Assembly (NCBI GenBank): GCA_030745885.1
Contig: JASLNR010000048.1
Location: 1-64,000, forward strand
From: Candidatus Thalassarchaeaceae archaeon
Lineage (GTDB): Archaea > Thermoplasmatota > Poseidoniia > Poseidoniales > Thalassarchaeaceae
Length of the DNA stretch: 64,000 bases
Reading direction: 5' to 3'
Part shown: piece by piece, positions 1 to 8,706 of the stretch
Numbering within the stretch: the stretch's first letter is position 1
Layout: the number at the start of each line of letters is the position of its first letter
Program-made: the position numbers and the translations under genes
Notes under the pieces: generated by a model
Databases searched by the model: none
What the model saw: the letters and a program-made list of their open reading frames with translations, nothing else
Told to the model about the DNA's origin: nothing

Positions 1-1082
1 ACGGAGAGACGCACCAAACCGTCCCCGAAACCACGAGCAAGCCGGTCTTCTCGTGGGACCTCTGCGTGAGTCATGGTCGCCGGGTGAGTGATCATCGTCT
101 CCACCGAACCTAGGCTCTCTGCTAGCAGGCACAGCTCGACAGAGTTCATCATCGTCTTTCCCGCCTCCAAACCCCCGTTCAACTCGAACGATATCATCCC
201 GCTGTAGCCGCTCATCTGCTCTTCGGCAATCTCGTGCATGGGATGCGAGGCCAATCCCGGGTATGTCACCTTGGCAACCTTGGGATGCCCTTCTAGGTAC
301 GAGGCCACCTTCTCAGCATTCTCCCAGTGCCTCTGCATCCTCAGATGCAGCGTCTTCAGACCCATAATCGTCAGCCAGCAGTCGAACGGACCGGGAACTG
401 CTCCGACACTCTTCTGGATGAACTTCAGCTTCTCGAAAAGCCCCTCGTGGTTGGTGATGACCGCCCCGCCGATAAGTTGGTTGTGCCCGCTGAGGTACTT
501 TGTGGTACTATGCAGGACTATGTCAGCACCGTACTCCAGCGGCTTCAGGAATACCGGTGTGGCGAATGTCGAGTCGACGATGTACAGCAATCCGTGCTTC
601 TTCGCAATCTTTCCAACCGCATCGAGATCGGTGATCTTGAGCAATGGGTTGGTGGGCGTCTCTATCCAGATCATCTTAGTCTCTGGCCCGATTGCAGCCT
701 CCACGTTCGCTGCATCTTGTGAGTCCACGTACGAGAACTGAACGCCAAAATTCGACATCAGCTTGTTGAAGAGGCGGGAAGTCCCACCATACACGTCATC
801 GCAGCATACCACGTGGTCGCCCTGCTCAAGCAGTTTCATGCAACTGTCAGTGCCAGCCATCCCGCTGGCGAATGCAACCGCATATCTGCCCCCTTCAATG
901 GCCGCTAGATGACTTTCCAGCTCCTGTCTGGTCGGATTCGAGGATCTGGTGTAATCAAACCCCTTGTCTCGCCCAACCTCTTCTAGCACGTAGGTCGCCG
1001 TCTGGTACAGTGGTGGGATGATTGCCCCGGTTGTGGGGTCCGGCTTACTGCGCCCTCTGACGATCGTAGTGTTGAATTCCAT
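1..1082 (-). CDS. Trans-sulfuration PLP enzyme (cystathionine gamma-synthase/lyase family), C-terminus cut by window edge
   Basis: About 360 residues are visible, read from an ATG at 1082 to the left edge. The protein opens MEFNTTIVRGRSK and carries the family's PLP signature DSTFATPV followed by HSTTKYLSGH, where the Lys of STTKYLSGH is the Schiff-base residue; TRSSNPTRQELE near the N-terminus is also typical of Cys/Met-metabolism PLP enzymes. Members interconvert cysteine, homocysteine and cystathionine or eliminate from them, in the cytoplasm. Synthase, gamma-lyase and methionine gamma-lyase cannot be told apart from what I see. The last few dozen residues lie outside the window. Confidence 0.9.
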   Translation of the reverse strand, partial: MEFNTTIVRGRSKPDPTTGAIIPPLYQTATYVLEEVGRDKGFDYTRSSNPTRQELESHLAAIEGGRYAVAFASGMAGTDSCMKLLEQGDHVVCCDDVYGGTSRLFNKLMSNFGVQFSYVDSQDAANVEAAIGPETKMIWIETPTNPLLKITDLDAVGKIAKKHGLLYIVDSTFATPVFLKPLEYGADIVLHSTTKYLSGHNQLIGGAVITNHEGLFEKLKFIQKSVGAVPGPFDCWLTIMGLKTLHLRMQRHWENAEKVASYLEGHPKVAKVTYPGLASHPMHEIAEEQMSGYSGMISFELNGGLEAGKTMMNSVELCLLAESLGSVETMITHPATMTHAEVPREDRLARGFGDGLVRLS

Positions 1083-1155
1083 GCCACCCCTCGTTCGGTG
1101 GGTTCGGTAATATAGCAAAAGTGTTTCACTGCAAATACCATGCCCAGTGACCTCC

Positions 1156-1641
1156 TCACTCACGAGTATTGACTTTGACTTGGACGTACCAAATACCTAT
1201 CAAACCGACCAAGATTATCGCACCTGCACCAAATCCCGGATCGGGGCCATTCCATGTAGAAGGGACCCACAGCACGCCATCTCCTCGGGTCGAGACATAC
1301 CAGACTAAGTACGCGGAAACGCTTGCCATGATTCCAATCATCACTACTATCAAGAATTTCACATGCCGGGGGAGGGTCTTTCCTGTTGCGTAGTACTCGT
1401 ACATGGCTGGACCGAAGTACCGATTGGTCAGGGTAATGCGGAACATCCTCTCGCTGGAGAGCGAGAACAGGAACGCGGCCGGTACAGCCCAAGAGACGGT
1501 AGGCCAACCGGGAACCCAGATTCCAATGACCGCGAATGCGAGGAAGAGCGTTCCGAGGCCGACGTACAGCCTGCTCTTGCCAGGAGTACTTGCCACGCAG
1601 TAGCGCTCGACAATCTCATCGATGGTCTGTAGCCTATTCAC
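1156..1641 (-). CDS. DUF454 (YbaN-like) inner-membrane protein
   Basis: A 161-residue membrane protein read from a GTG start (VNRLQTIDEIV). It has the DUF454 pattern: an N-terminal hydrophobic hairpin with LGTLFLAFAVIGIWVPGWPT, the segment AAFLFSLSSERMFR, and then two further transmembrane helices (about residues 90-110 and 135-155). The reading frame stays open upstream to 2040, but that part lies opposite purN and looks non-coding; an ATG at 1671 is the alternative start. The function of DUF454 proteins is not known. It is divergent from purN, and the two share a short promoter region. Confidence 0.75.
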   Translation of the reverse strand: MNRLQTIDEIVERYCVASTPGKSRLYVGLGTLFLAFAVIGIWVPGWPTVSWAVPAAFLFSLSSERMFRITLTNRYFGPAMYEYYATGKTLPRHVKFLIVVMIGIMASVSAYLVWYVSTRGDGVLWVPSTWNGPDPGFGAGAIILVGLIGIWYVQVKVNTRE

Positions 1642-1764
1642 AGCGGACCCTCCAGAGTGCTGCCGGTGCATCGTGTGTATAAGGTCAGATGCACCTACTT
1701 CTCGATTTTCTCCGCGAACTTGTTCGTGCCGAACCCTCAAGCGCACCCCGCCCCTCAACGCCCT

Positions 1765-2400
1765 ATGAGTTTGGGTTACGAACTGCCACGGGTCGCCACT
1801 CCCGAGGACCCCACCCGCCTCGCAGTCTTGATTTCTGGAGGGGGCTCCGGCCTTGAGGCCCTGCTGAACTACCAGCATGACCATCCGCGCTGCCACCGAA
1901 CTATCCTCGTGCTCGCTGACAACCCGAACGCGGGCGGTTTGGAGCATAGTAGCAGACACGGCGTGAGGTCTGTCAGTATTCCTTTGCCGATGGAGATTAA
2001 CAAGTCCGAGCGACGCGTCGCTCACGAGCATTTGGTACACGATGAATTGGTTTCATCAGGTGTGGAACTAGTGGTTCTGAGTGGCTACATGCGCATTCTC
2101 ACCCCATGGTTCGTTTCACGCTGGAAGGGCCGTTTGGTCAACATCCACCCTTCCTTGCTACCGGATTTCCCGGGGGCGCACGCGCACCGAGACGTTCTGG
2201 CCGCCGGGGTCGGTCGAACAGGATGCACCGTCCATCTGGTAGACGAACAGGTCGACTCGGGCCCCATACTTGCACAGAGTAAGATTGAGGTCAAGCCAGA
2301 TGACGACGAGAGCACACTACAAGAACGAGTAAAGAAGGCCGAGCATGTCCTCTACCCGAAGACTCTAGACAGGCTTTGCTCAGGGCTGATCTCGCTCTAG
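1765..2400 (+). CDS. purN: Phosphoribosylglycinamide formyltransferase (GART)
   Basis: This 211-residue protein transfers a formyl group from 10-formyl-tetrahydrofolate to GAR, the third step of purine synthesis. Family marks are LAVLISGGGSGLEALL at the N-terminus (phosphate-binding loop), LVVLSGYMRILTP, and NIHPSLLPDFPGAHAHRDV followed by GCTVHLVDEQVDSGPI, which hold the catalytic Asn/His and folate-site residues. The frame is open from 1657, but the ATG at 1765 (MSLGYELPRV) fits the family N-terminus better. Its end overlaps the convergent mobA-like gene by 21 bases. Confidence 0.92.
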   Translation: MSLGYELPRVATPEDPTRLAVLISGGGSGLEALLNYQHDHPRCHRTILVLADNPNAGGLEHSSRHGVRSVSIPLPMEINKSERRVAHEHLVHDELVSSGVELVVLSGYMRILTPWFVSRWKGRLVNIHPSLLPDFPGAHAHRDVLAAGVGRTGCTVHLVDEQVDSGPILAQSKIEVKPDDDESTLQERVKKAEHVLYPKTLDRLCSGLISL

Positions 2401-2958
2401 ATCCTTTGGACTGTTGACGTTTCTGAGAATTCGAGGATCTTCCACTAATACGGAATGCTGCACCCCAGAGAACTGTTCGTGAAGCGGCCTCCTATCGCCG
2501 CCCCCGACCATTTCGAGGACTATTTGGGGACGAATCAGAGCCAACAGGGGATGCAATCTCTCACCATCATGTGGCATTATGAGGGCATCCCTCTCCCCCA
2601 ACCCTTCTTCCAGCGAACAGAATAGTGCAGCGGACACCCAAGGAGCGTCTACCGGGGCTAGTTGGAGGGTCCTCTTCCCCTTACATTGTGGATCTTCTAG
2701 GGCTTCTGCCAAGGCTTCGATTGGTCCAGCGTACATGCTGCCATCTAAGACCCACTCAATCTGCAGCCCCTCATCGATTACGCTTCCGAACCTATCGACG
2801 TCCTCTGGCCGCGCAACTGCTATTCTGATGGGCTCTAGACCTGCCTCCGAGAGCGCTCTAGTCACCTTCGCAATCATGGCCCCCCCATCGACTTCGACTA
2901 GTGCCTTGTCCACACCCATGCGCGAAGAGCGCCCCCCGGCGAATAGCAAAGAGCGCAC
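2380..2958 (-). CDS. mobA: Molybdenum cofactor guanylyltransferase-like nucleotidyltransferase (MobA family)
   Basis: A 192-residue NTP-transferase of the MobA type. LLFAGGRSSRMGVDKALVEV at residues 4-23 is the nucleotide-binding signature (LAGGxSxRMGxDK). LQLAPVDAPWVS replaces the usual metal-binding CDxP loop and keeps the Asp, and HPLLALIRP resembles the family's H-P-L segment. The expected reaction is GTP plus Mo-molybdopterin to the dinucleotide cofactor. No other molybdopterin genes are in the window, so another NDP-sugar or cofactor nucleotidyltransferase cannot be excluded. It lies four bases behind a small unknown gene, probably co-transcribed. Confidence 0.82.
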   Translation of the reverse strand: MRSLLFAGGRSSRMGVDKALVEVDGGAMIAKVTRALSEAGLEPIRIAVARPEDVDRFGSVIDEGLQIEWVLDGSMYAGPIEALAEALEDPQCKGKRTLQLAPVDAPWVSAALFCSLEEGLGERDALIMPHDGERLHPLLALIRPQIVLEMVGGGDRRPLHEQFSGVQHSVLVEDPRILRNVNSPKDLERDQP

Positions 2959-2962
2959 CGAG

Positions 2963-3223
2963 TCACCTCAGGTCGTCCAACCTTCTAATTGCGTGCTGAA
3001 TCTCTTCCATGAGATCAAGTGCCCGGTGTATCAGAACCTGCCTATCCTTGCGTGCCGAAGTCCCCCCAAGCCATCCCATCAGTTGGGAGATGTCTTGGGC
3101 ATCACGCTTGATTGTCCACTCTAGGACCTCCTCTGAGACGGGGTCATCTGATGGTAGCAGACGTTCGGTCACGACCCCGAGAGAGGCCGGTGACGCATCA
3201 GTCCTGCGGTTCCACAACCACAA
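2963..3223 (-). CDS. Small hypothetical protein upstream of mobA-like gene
   Basis: Up to 86 residues; I do not recognise the family. The C-terminal half, LIHRALDLMEEIQHAIRRLDDLR, looks like an amphipathic helix, and the middle is rich in charged residues. No ATG is available: the longest form starts at TTG 3223, and a GTG at 3172 would give 69 residues (TERLLPSDDPVSEEV...). Its stop is four bases before the mobA-like ATG on the same strand, which favours a real co-transcribed gene. Confidence 0.5.
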   Translation of the reverse strand: MWLWNRRTDASPASLGVVTERLLPSDDPVSEEVLEWTIKRDAQDISQLMGWLGGTSARKDRQVLIHRALDLMEEIQHAIRRLDDLR

Positions 3224-3272
3224 ACCAGTCCCATTTCCTATCCAACGATGAGTTCTCGAACCTCACTCACCC

Positions 3273-3749
3273 CTACTCCTTTCTTGGAAGAAAAATGACG
3301 CTGTCGAAGATTTCCCCCATCCTTCCAACCGAATCCTTCAGCCTCATGCGGAACTCCTCAATGAACGTGCGGTGAACAATGTCCTCGAGTTGGCGGTCCA
3401 AGCTCCGCGCAATTGCTCTGTGTTCGGACTCGTCGATGCCGAACATGCTCCTCAGGAAAGCAATCTGGGCTAGAACGTCGTCTGACCTATCGGTGTGAAT
3501 CAGCATGGCTTCGAGCACTTGTCCGTACACAAGCCTCATCTCCTGCTTGTCTAGGTTACCACCGCCCCGAGATTCCTTTCCTTCGATTACGGCGTCATAG
3601 ATCTTTTTCGGCTCTTCTTCCTGCAGATTCATGGCGTGGGCCAATTTTACCAGCATCCTCTTCTCTCCATTGGACAACTGCCCATCCCTGAGTGCAAGCC
3701 TAGTAGCGTTCCAGAAGACCTTTCTTCGATTCGGCTCGAACCCGCCCAT
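3273..3749 (-). CDS. Hypothetical alpha-helical protein, TerB-like
   Basis: 158 residues, nearly all predicted helical by eye. The N-terminal part (RKVFWNATRLALRDGQLSNGEKRMLVKLAHAMNL) resembles the helical pattern of TerB/DUF533-like domains, including an acidic turn before helix two, but this is a weak pattern match. The C-terminus holds EEFRMRLKDSVGRMGEIFDSV. It has no membrane segment. It is the first gene of a minus-strand group with the small gene and the mobA-like gene and is divergent from dnaG. Confidence 0.6.
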   Translation of the reverse strand: MGGFEPNRRKVFWNATRLALRDGQLSNGEKRMLVKLAHAMNLQEEEPKKIYDAVIEGKESRGGGNLDKQEMRLVYGQVLEAMLIHTDRSDDVLAQIAFLRSMFGIDESEHRAIARSLDRQLEDIVHRTFIEEFRMRLKDSVGRMGEIFDSVIFLPRKE

Positions 3750-3799
3750 GCGGTCCGATTAAGGGCACATGACTTAACGACTGGGTCGGGGGAAGTCCC

Positions 3800-3974
3800 G
3801 AAAATTCGGCCAATATTTGTGATAGGAGGCTTCATGAAGCCCCCTCACCTCCGCAGGTCTGCTTCTCAGCTCTACTCGCGGGCGCCTGGCGCCCATCCGA
3901 ACCCCCCCGCCAAACTGGCGAAAAACGGGGGCAAGGCCCCGGTTTGGGGCCGAGCGGCAAGGAGAGATGAAAAC
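3800..3974 (+). promoter_or_regulatory. dnaG leader with palindrome and three tandem GC-rich hairpins
   Basis: Ahead of dnaG lie an AT-rich CAATATTTG stretch (about 3811, possible TATA element), a perfect 14-bp palindrome GGCTTCATGAAGCC (3828-3841) near where transcription would start, then three hairpins: GGGCGCC-T-GGCGCCC (3880-3894), a CCCCC...GGGGG stem enclosing CGCC-AAACT-GGCG (3902-3931), and GGCCCC-GGTTT-GGGGCC (3935-3951). Shine-Dalgarno-like GGAGAG follows. This could be a structured 5' UTR or a small RNA. I could not match it to SRP RNA, RNase P RNA or a known riboswitch. Confidence 0.5.
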
Positions 3975-5144
3975 ATGACAAGTGAATCAAAATACGTTAT
4001 ACGCGCAACAATTCGAGTAGATACCGACATACAAAGAAAGGACGTCATTGGGGCCATCTTCGGCCAGACCGAGGGACTCCTGGGAGAGGGCCTGCAACTC
4101 AGGAAGTTGCAAAGTACCGGGCGCATCAGCCACGTCGATGTCAATCTTAACAAAAACAAGGGCCGGACCCAAGGCCAAATCGAACTCTCAACGTCATTGG
4201 ACCAAGTGAGCGCTGCTGTCATCGGCGCCGCGCTCGAGACCATTGATCGGGTGGGGCCGGGCAAGGCCGCAATTCGAGTCAAGGAGATTGAGAATATCCA
4301 ATCTGCCAAGAGAGACCACGTCATCGACCGCGCCAAGGAACTGCTCCTGGGAATCGTGAGCTCGGGCGCTGGCGAGTCAAAGAACATCCTCGACGAGGTC
4401 AGAGCGGTGCTCACCTTGGACACTGAGATTGAGTTCGCCGAGATGACAGCGGGACCAAATATCAAGGAGTCCGATGGATTAATCATCGTCGAGGGCCGCA
4501 ATGACGTTCGTAACCTACTGAAGTTCGGATTCAAGAACGCGATTGCCACCATGGGCTCGGGAATCAAGCCTGAGCTAATCGAGCTAGCCGCTTCAAAGAA
4601 GGTGGTAACCGCGTTCATGGACGGTGACAGAGGCGGCAGGCTTCTCCTTCTGGAGCTTGACGGCAAACTCGGTAAGTCCCTAACCCATGTCGCGCTTGCA
4701 CCCCGAAGCCGAGAGGTAGAGCACCTCGAAGGCAAGGTGATCACGAAGTGCATGACCCAGAAGGAGACTGCCTCCAAGGCCGTTTCTAGGATTCGAACCA
4801 TGGAACAGAAGGCAGACGATGCCTCAGTAGGCAAGGGAAGACCCTCCCTAGAAACACCGGAAGAGGTGAAGAAATGGTCCCCATTCCTTGATGGACTCAA
4901 GCGAAACCATGCCGTCATCGTCCTCGGTGATGGTTCTAGCTCGGATCCCATTGGCCCAAAGGATCTCGAAGAAGCACTCAACAAATCCGATGGCGCTCAA
5001 GGCATTGTGTTCTCAGGCAAGGTCTCGAATAGGATTTTCGAGTTGGCCGCTGGCGCCGGCATCGTGAATGTCGTTGGCAAGACCATCGGCCCCGAGTCCC
5101 TGAAACTTGGAGTTCAAGCATACTCAGCAAGCGACCTCAATTAA
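3975..5144 (+). CDS. dnaG: Archaeal DnaG-like primase/exosome subunit (Toprim domain)
   Basis: 389 residues from ATG 3975 (MTSESKYVIRATIRVDTDIQ), which matches the usual N-terminus of archaeal DnaG. The central Toprim domain shows LIIVEGRNDVRNLL (catalytic Glu) and FMDGDRGGRLLLLEL (DxD-type metal site), flanked by the archaeal N- and C-terminal extensions. Archaeal DnaG has weak primase activity in vitro and is a known partner of the RNA exosome, so RNA processing may be its main job. A longer in-frame ATG at 3834 lies inside the hairpin leader and is unlikely. A hairpin follows the stop. Confidence 0.93.
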   Translation: MTSESKYVIRATIRVDTDIQRKDVIGAIFGQTEGLLGEGLQLRKLQSTGRISHVDVNLNKNKGRTQGQIELSTSLDQVSAAVIGAALETIDRVGPGKAAIRVKEIENIQSAKRDHVIDRAKELLLGIVSSGAGESKNILDEVRAVLTLDTEIEFAEMTAGPNIKESDGLIIVEGRNDVRNLLKFGFKNAIATMGSGIKPELIELAASKKVVTAFMDGDRGGRLLLLELDGKLGKSLTHVALAPRSREVEHLEGKVITKCMTQKETASKAVSRIRTMEQKADDASVGKGRPSLETPEEVKKWSPFLDGLKRNHAVIVLGDGSSSDPIGPKDLEEALNKSDGAQGIVFSGKVSNRIFELAAGAGIVNVVGKTIGPESLKLGVQAYSASDLN

Positions 5145-5164
5145 GAAAAATAACCACTGTTTGC

Positions 5165-5185
5165 TGGCAGGGCATAGCCCTGCCA
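5165..5185 (+). terminator. Stem-loop after dnaG
   Basis: Perfect 9-bp inverted repeat TGGCAGGGC / GCCCTGCCA with a three-base loop, about 20 bases after the dnaG stop and about 80 before the TPR gene. No U-tract follows directly, so it may be an RNA 3'-end or processing structure and not a classical terminator. Confidence 0.45.
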
Positions 5186-5266
5186 ATAATCGACCCCTCT
5201 CGGTGGGTGTTAGCAGAAGCCATCAAAAGTCCTTCATGCCCGCTGTGACCGATGCAAGGCACAACT

Positions 5267-7549
5267 ATGGCAATCCTCACACTGTACGGAGTATTGGGAT
5301 TGGCCTTGTTCGCCCTCTGGCTCAAGCACAAGTCTGTAATTAGGCAGAAGGAGAGAATGAGGGACAAACTGGGTTCCGTGGAAGGGAGCTTGACTGAGAC
5401 CTCACAGAGGTTAGACCTCCTCTCTAGGGGGGTTGACACGATTCTTTCCGGCACCCCACAAGTCCATGGCCTCCTTGGAGTCCACCGTTCTCTGGAATCC
5501 GCTGAGGCCCTTCTCTTCAACCAGGGCATCCCCATCAGTAACAGCGAGTCTTGTGCAATAGCTAGCCATGCTGCCAAGACCGTCCTCAAACATCACCCAG
5601 AGAGAGGCTCTGAGATTGATGCGTCGATTACTCCCGGACTCCAGCCCCTCTCAGAGAGACTGGCCGCCATGTTTAGCGAGGCCGAGATGAAGGCGGAGGA
5701 CATCGAACTCTCCGCTGGAGAGCACAGAAGGCTGGGCGATTTATTTCACTTGATTGAAAGGACCGACTGGGCCGCTGACTGCTTTCAAAGGGCCAACGAA
5801 CTCGACCCCGAAGACGAGTTCGCCCTCAGGTCCCTCGTGGAGATCCAACGTCAGAATGGAGACTTAGAAGATCTCGACAGAAGCCTTGAGAGGATTCTTG
5901 CCATCGCCCCTGACGATGTTGAGGTCCTCAAGGAACAAGTCATTCTTCTTGATGGCACGGACCCAGTAAGGGTGATTAGGAATCGCAAGCGCCTTGAGGG
6001 TCTGGGATCTCCTCTATTATTCTCAGAAGGGGAATCTGAGCTCACCGACATCGCGAAGCGCGCCCGAGACGCCCACCAAGGCTTCGAACCTGCCCTTTCT
6101 CAGTCACAGAGCGCTTCTGACTTAGTTGAACGCGCAGCCAAGCAGATTCTCCTCGGGGAAATCCGCATCGCCCTTGAATCCGTCCAACTAGCTTTAGATT
6201 TGGATTCTAAAAACGGCCCAGCGTGGATACTGCATGCTCGCCTGCTGGCAGCCGGAGAGGGCAATACCAAAGCCGCCTTGAAAAGCATACGTCGGGCGAA
6301 CGCGCTCGGCGAGTATACTGTGTTGCTGGAGTCCGAAATTCTAGAGAACGACGGTCGTACCGATGCCGCTATCCAAGTTCTGGAAGAGCACCTAGAGAAA
6401 GCCCCTACTGATCCTGAGGCCCGAGGCATGCTAAGTCTACTTTGGCTGAGTAACGGCTCCAATGACTCTTCTCGCAGGGTCCTTGATGAGGCTCCAGACG
6501 AATCGTGGGGAAGCGCCACTCTCCACGTCATGAGGGGGAGGCTCCATCTGGAGGATTTCAATGAACACAGGGACAATACCGGAAATCATGATCAGATGCT
6601 CCTGATTGATGCCTTGGTCGCTTTCGATAAGGCAATAGAGTACGATCGCGAATCGGGACTAGCTTGGCTCGGCCGCGCCCGCGCTCTCAGATACCAAGGT
6701 ACCTATAACGAGGCCGAGGTCGCGCTCGTTCGCGCCCGCAGGCTCATCCCCGGTCACCCTTCAATCCCTCTCGAAGAAGCCCAGCTCTCCCTCGATGTCA
6801 ACAATCTAGAACAGGCAAACGCTCTTGCAATTGAGGCGACAACACATCTCAAGAGCAGCCCCACTGTTTCTTTCGTCCGCGGTATAATCTCAGCCCGACT
6901 AGGTCGCCTAGAAGAGGCACGAAACTTCTTTTCAAACACCTTGGAAATCGAACCAGACCACGTTCGCGCTAGGCTGAATCGCTGCTCGGCAGCCCTGCTT
7001 AGCGAAGATCTCTCTCAGGCGCTTGACGATGCGAATCACTTGGTCAATGCTCGTCCTGAGCACGAATTAGCACGATTGAGACGTTCCGAGATTCTGATGA
7101 ACCATGGTGATTGGTCAGAAGCCGAAACCGAACTCAGGAACCTCCTCAAGCGGAACGCGGAGCACACCATGGCCCTTGTGCACCTTGGAACCTGCCTGAT
7201 TGCCGCTGGGAAGTCTGAGCAGGCAGAACGCCCACTGAACAAGGCGATTGAAATCGATCCTAGCCTCTCAGAAGCATGGTACCAGCGAGGGCTCCTATAC
7301 TTGGACTTCGGTCGCGTTGCCGAGGCAATGTCAGACTTCGAGGGAGCAGCAAGATCTGATTCCCATCATATCGACGCCAGATTGAGGATTGCAGCGGTTC
7401 TGCATGAGGGGGATGATCTCGATAAGGCGATCGTTGCGTGGAGGAAGGTCCTAGACATCGAGCCCCAGAACCAATTGGCTCGCCGTCGGCTAATTGAGTG
7501 CCGTGACCTGATGGCAGCAAGGCAGGCATCCTTGACTCCAAAGGATTGA
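5267..7549 (+). CDS. Membrane-anchored TPR repeat protein
   Basis: 760 residues from ATG 5267 (an ATG at 5252 is five codons upstream). The N-terminus has one hydrophobic segment, AILTLYGVLGLALFALWL, followed by a basic stretch and then a long cytoplasmic or external helical solenoid. Many 34-residue TPR-like units are visible, e.g. NAEHTMALVHLGTCLIAAGK, SEAWYQRGLLYLDFGRVAEA and ARLRIAAVLHEGDDLDKAI, with the typical W/L-G-Y-A-P positions. TPR proteins are scaffolds for protein complexes; the partner here is unknown. It reads in the same direction as the thioredoxin-like gene 25 bases further on. Confidence 0.85.
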   Translation: MAILTLYGVLGLALFALWLKHKSVIRQKERMRDKLGSVEGSLTETSQRLDLLSRGVDTILSGTPQVHGLLGVHRSLESAEALLFNQGIPISNSESCAIASHAAKTVLKHHPERGSEIDASITPGLQPLSERLAAMFSEAEMKAEDIELSAGEHRRLGDLFHLIERTDWAADCFQRANELDPEDEFALRSLVEIQRQNGDLEDLDRSLERILAIAPDDVEVLKEQVILLDGTDPVRVIRNRKRLEGLGSPLLFSEGESELTDIAKRARDAHQGFEPALSQSQSASDLVERAAKQILLGEIRIALESVQLALDLDSKNGPAWILHARLLAAGEGNTKAALKSIRRANALGEYTVLLESEILENDGRTDAAIQVLEEHLEKAPTDPEARGMLSLLWLSNGSNDSSRRVLDEAPDESWGSATLHVMRGRLHLEDFNEHRDNTGNHDQMLLIDALVAFDKAIEYDRESGLAWLGRARALRYQGTYNEAEVALVRARRLIPGHPSIPLEEAQLSLDVNNLEQANALAIEATTHLKSSPTVSFVRGIISARLGRLEEARNFFSNTLEIEPDHVRARLNRCSAALLSEDLSQALDDANHLVNARPEHELARLRRSEILMNHGDWSEAETELRNLLKRNAEHTMALVHLGTCLIAAGKSEQAERPLNKAIEIDPSLSEAWYQRGLLYLDFGRVAEAMSDFEGAARSDSHHIDARLRIAAVLHEGDDLDKAIVAWRKVLDIEPQNQLARRRLIECRDLMAARQASLTPKD

Positions 7550-7574
7550 ACTGCACTCACACCGCCCCGGGGGT

Positions 7575-8129
7575 ATGACCATGTCACTAGGAATCGAACC
7601 CGGCGATAACGCAACAGACTTCGAACTTCCAAATGCCAATTCCAAGGTTGGTGGTGGGAGCATGACCCTATCTGACATCATGGGCGAAAACGGCGCCATC
7701 ATCGTCTTCACCTGCAACCACTGTCCTTACGTCGTCGGCTCCGAACCACGGATCGAGACCATGGCTGAGCGAGCACGGCAGCGCGGGATAGGATTTGCTG
7801 GAATCAACGCCAACGACCCGGTGAATTACGAATCCGACTCCTGGGTAAACATGGTCAAACGTGCCAGCAGGGGAATGACATATCCCTACTTGCACGACGC
7901 CTCGCAGGATGTAGCGAACGCCTACGGTGCCGAGAGGACCCCCGAGTTCTACCTCATCGATCCGACCGGCCTTGTATCATATCGCGGCAGGATGGACGAC
8001 TCTCCGAGAGACCCCTCCCATGCGACGACCTCTGAACTCGCCGATGCAGTTGACGAGATGCTGTCGGGAGCAGGGATTACGGTCTCTAGGACAGATAGCA
8101 TCGGATGTTCGGTCAAGTGGAAGATTTAG
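7575..8129 (+). CDS. Thioredoxin-fold redoxin (AhpC/TSA-like)
   Basis: 184 residues. The redox motif is TCNHCPYVVGSEPR around residues 50-63, with a CxxC pair, in the position of the peroxiredoxin/thioredoxin active site. The fold continues with IGFAGINANDPVNYESDS, YPYLHDASQDVANAYGAERTPEFYLIDPTG (cis-Pro before the strand) and VSYRGRMDDSP. This NHCPYV subgroup is annotated as a thioredoxin-like or redoxin-domain protein; its substrate is not established. An extra Cys lies near the C-terminus (SIGCSVKWKI). ATG 7581 is an alternative start two codons in. Confidence 0.85.
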   Translation: MTMSLGIEPGDNATDFELPNANSKVGGGSMTLSDIMGENGAIIVFTCNHCPYVVGSEPRIETMAERARQRGIGFAGINANDPVNYESDSWVNMVKRASRGMTYPYLHDASQDVANAYGAERTPEFYLIDPTGLVSYRGRMDDSPRDPSHATTSELADAVDEMLSGAGITVSRTDSIGCSVKWKI

Positions 8130-8139
8130 GAATCCCACT

Positions 8140-8562
8140 TCAGTACTGTTCGAGGACCAATTCCGTCTGCGTTGAACTTATGTCGCCCGGAGCCACCAAC
8201 CACATCTTGTCAAGCATGTCTCGAAGTGCGACTGTGTCATCCACATGTATGACAGCCACAAGATCCGCATCACCACTGATTTCGAAAACGCATTCGACAC
8301 CAGACCAGCCGGCGAACTCTCCAGCCAGAGTACCAATCTCAGTCCCCGGTCCCACCTTCAGGCGGATGAGCGCGGTAAGCCCAATCCCAGCTTCACGCAC
8401 CGTATAGCCACGAATAACCCCATCCTCTTCCATTCGGCGCATTCGAGTTCTAACGGTCCTTTCCGTGACACCGACGTTCTTGGCGATGTCAACGTAGGCC
8501 GCCCTTGCAGATTCCCTTAGCACAGAGAGAATCGCTCTATCTAACCTGTCCACGCTCATCAT
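8140..8562 (-). CDS. Lrp/AsnC-family transcriptional regulator
   Basis: 140 residues. The N-terminal helix-turn-helix runs through MSVDRLDRAILSVLRESARA and GVTERTVRTRMRRMEEDGVI, followed by the linker strand GYTVREAGIGL and a C-terminal RAM (AsnC ligand-binding) domain, including VFEISGDADLVAVIHVDD. Such proteins form octamers and control amino-acid metabolism genes, often including their own. It is convergent with the redoxin gene and divergent from an unknown gene across an AT-rich region. The effector cannot be told from the sequence. Confidence 0.92.
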   Translation of the reverse strand: MMSVDRLDRAILSVLRESARAAYVDIAKNVGVTERTVRTRMRRMEEDGVIRGYTVREAGIGLTALIRLKVGPGTEIGTLAGEFAGWSGVECVFEISGDADLVAVIHVDDTVALRDMLDKMWLVAPGDISSTQTELVLEQY

Positions 8563-8706
8563 GAGTTTCGCCGAAAAACGAATAATTTATCTATCTTTCC
8601 TGCTTCTTTGAAGAATATTATTGGCCAATATGTTCCGCTTTTCAACCAAGGCTTTTTTCTGTTGTTGCTGGTTGTATTCAAATGGGATGGCCTTAATTGA
8701 CCGGGC
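8563..8706. promoter_or_regulatory. Divergent promoter region of the Lrp gene and the following gene
   Basis: AT-rich gap. Next to the Lrp start is TTCGCCGAA (about 8569-8577), a TTCG-N-CGAA palindrome, then AATAATTTATCTATC, which reads on the minus strand as a TATA-like box. AATATTATTGGCCAATA (about 8613-8629) contains the inverted repeat TATTGGCCAATA. Either could be a site for the Lrp protein, as autoregulation is common in the family; this is inference only. Confidence 0.4.

Noticed and set aside
3721..3830. tRNA-like GGTTCGAGCC on the minus strand near the TerB-like gene start
   Set aside because: Only three base pairs support a T stem, no acceptor or anticodon stem can be built, and the stretch codes for MGGFEPN of the neighbouring gene.
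3872..4984. 370-residue minus-strand open frame opposite dnaG
   Set aside because: Ser/Arg-rich shadow of the dnaG codons with no family features.
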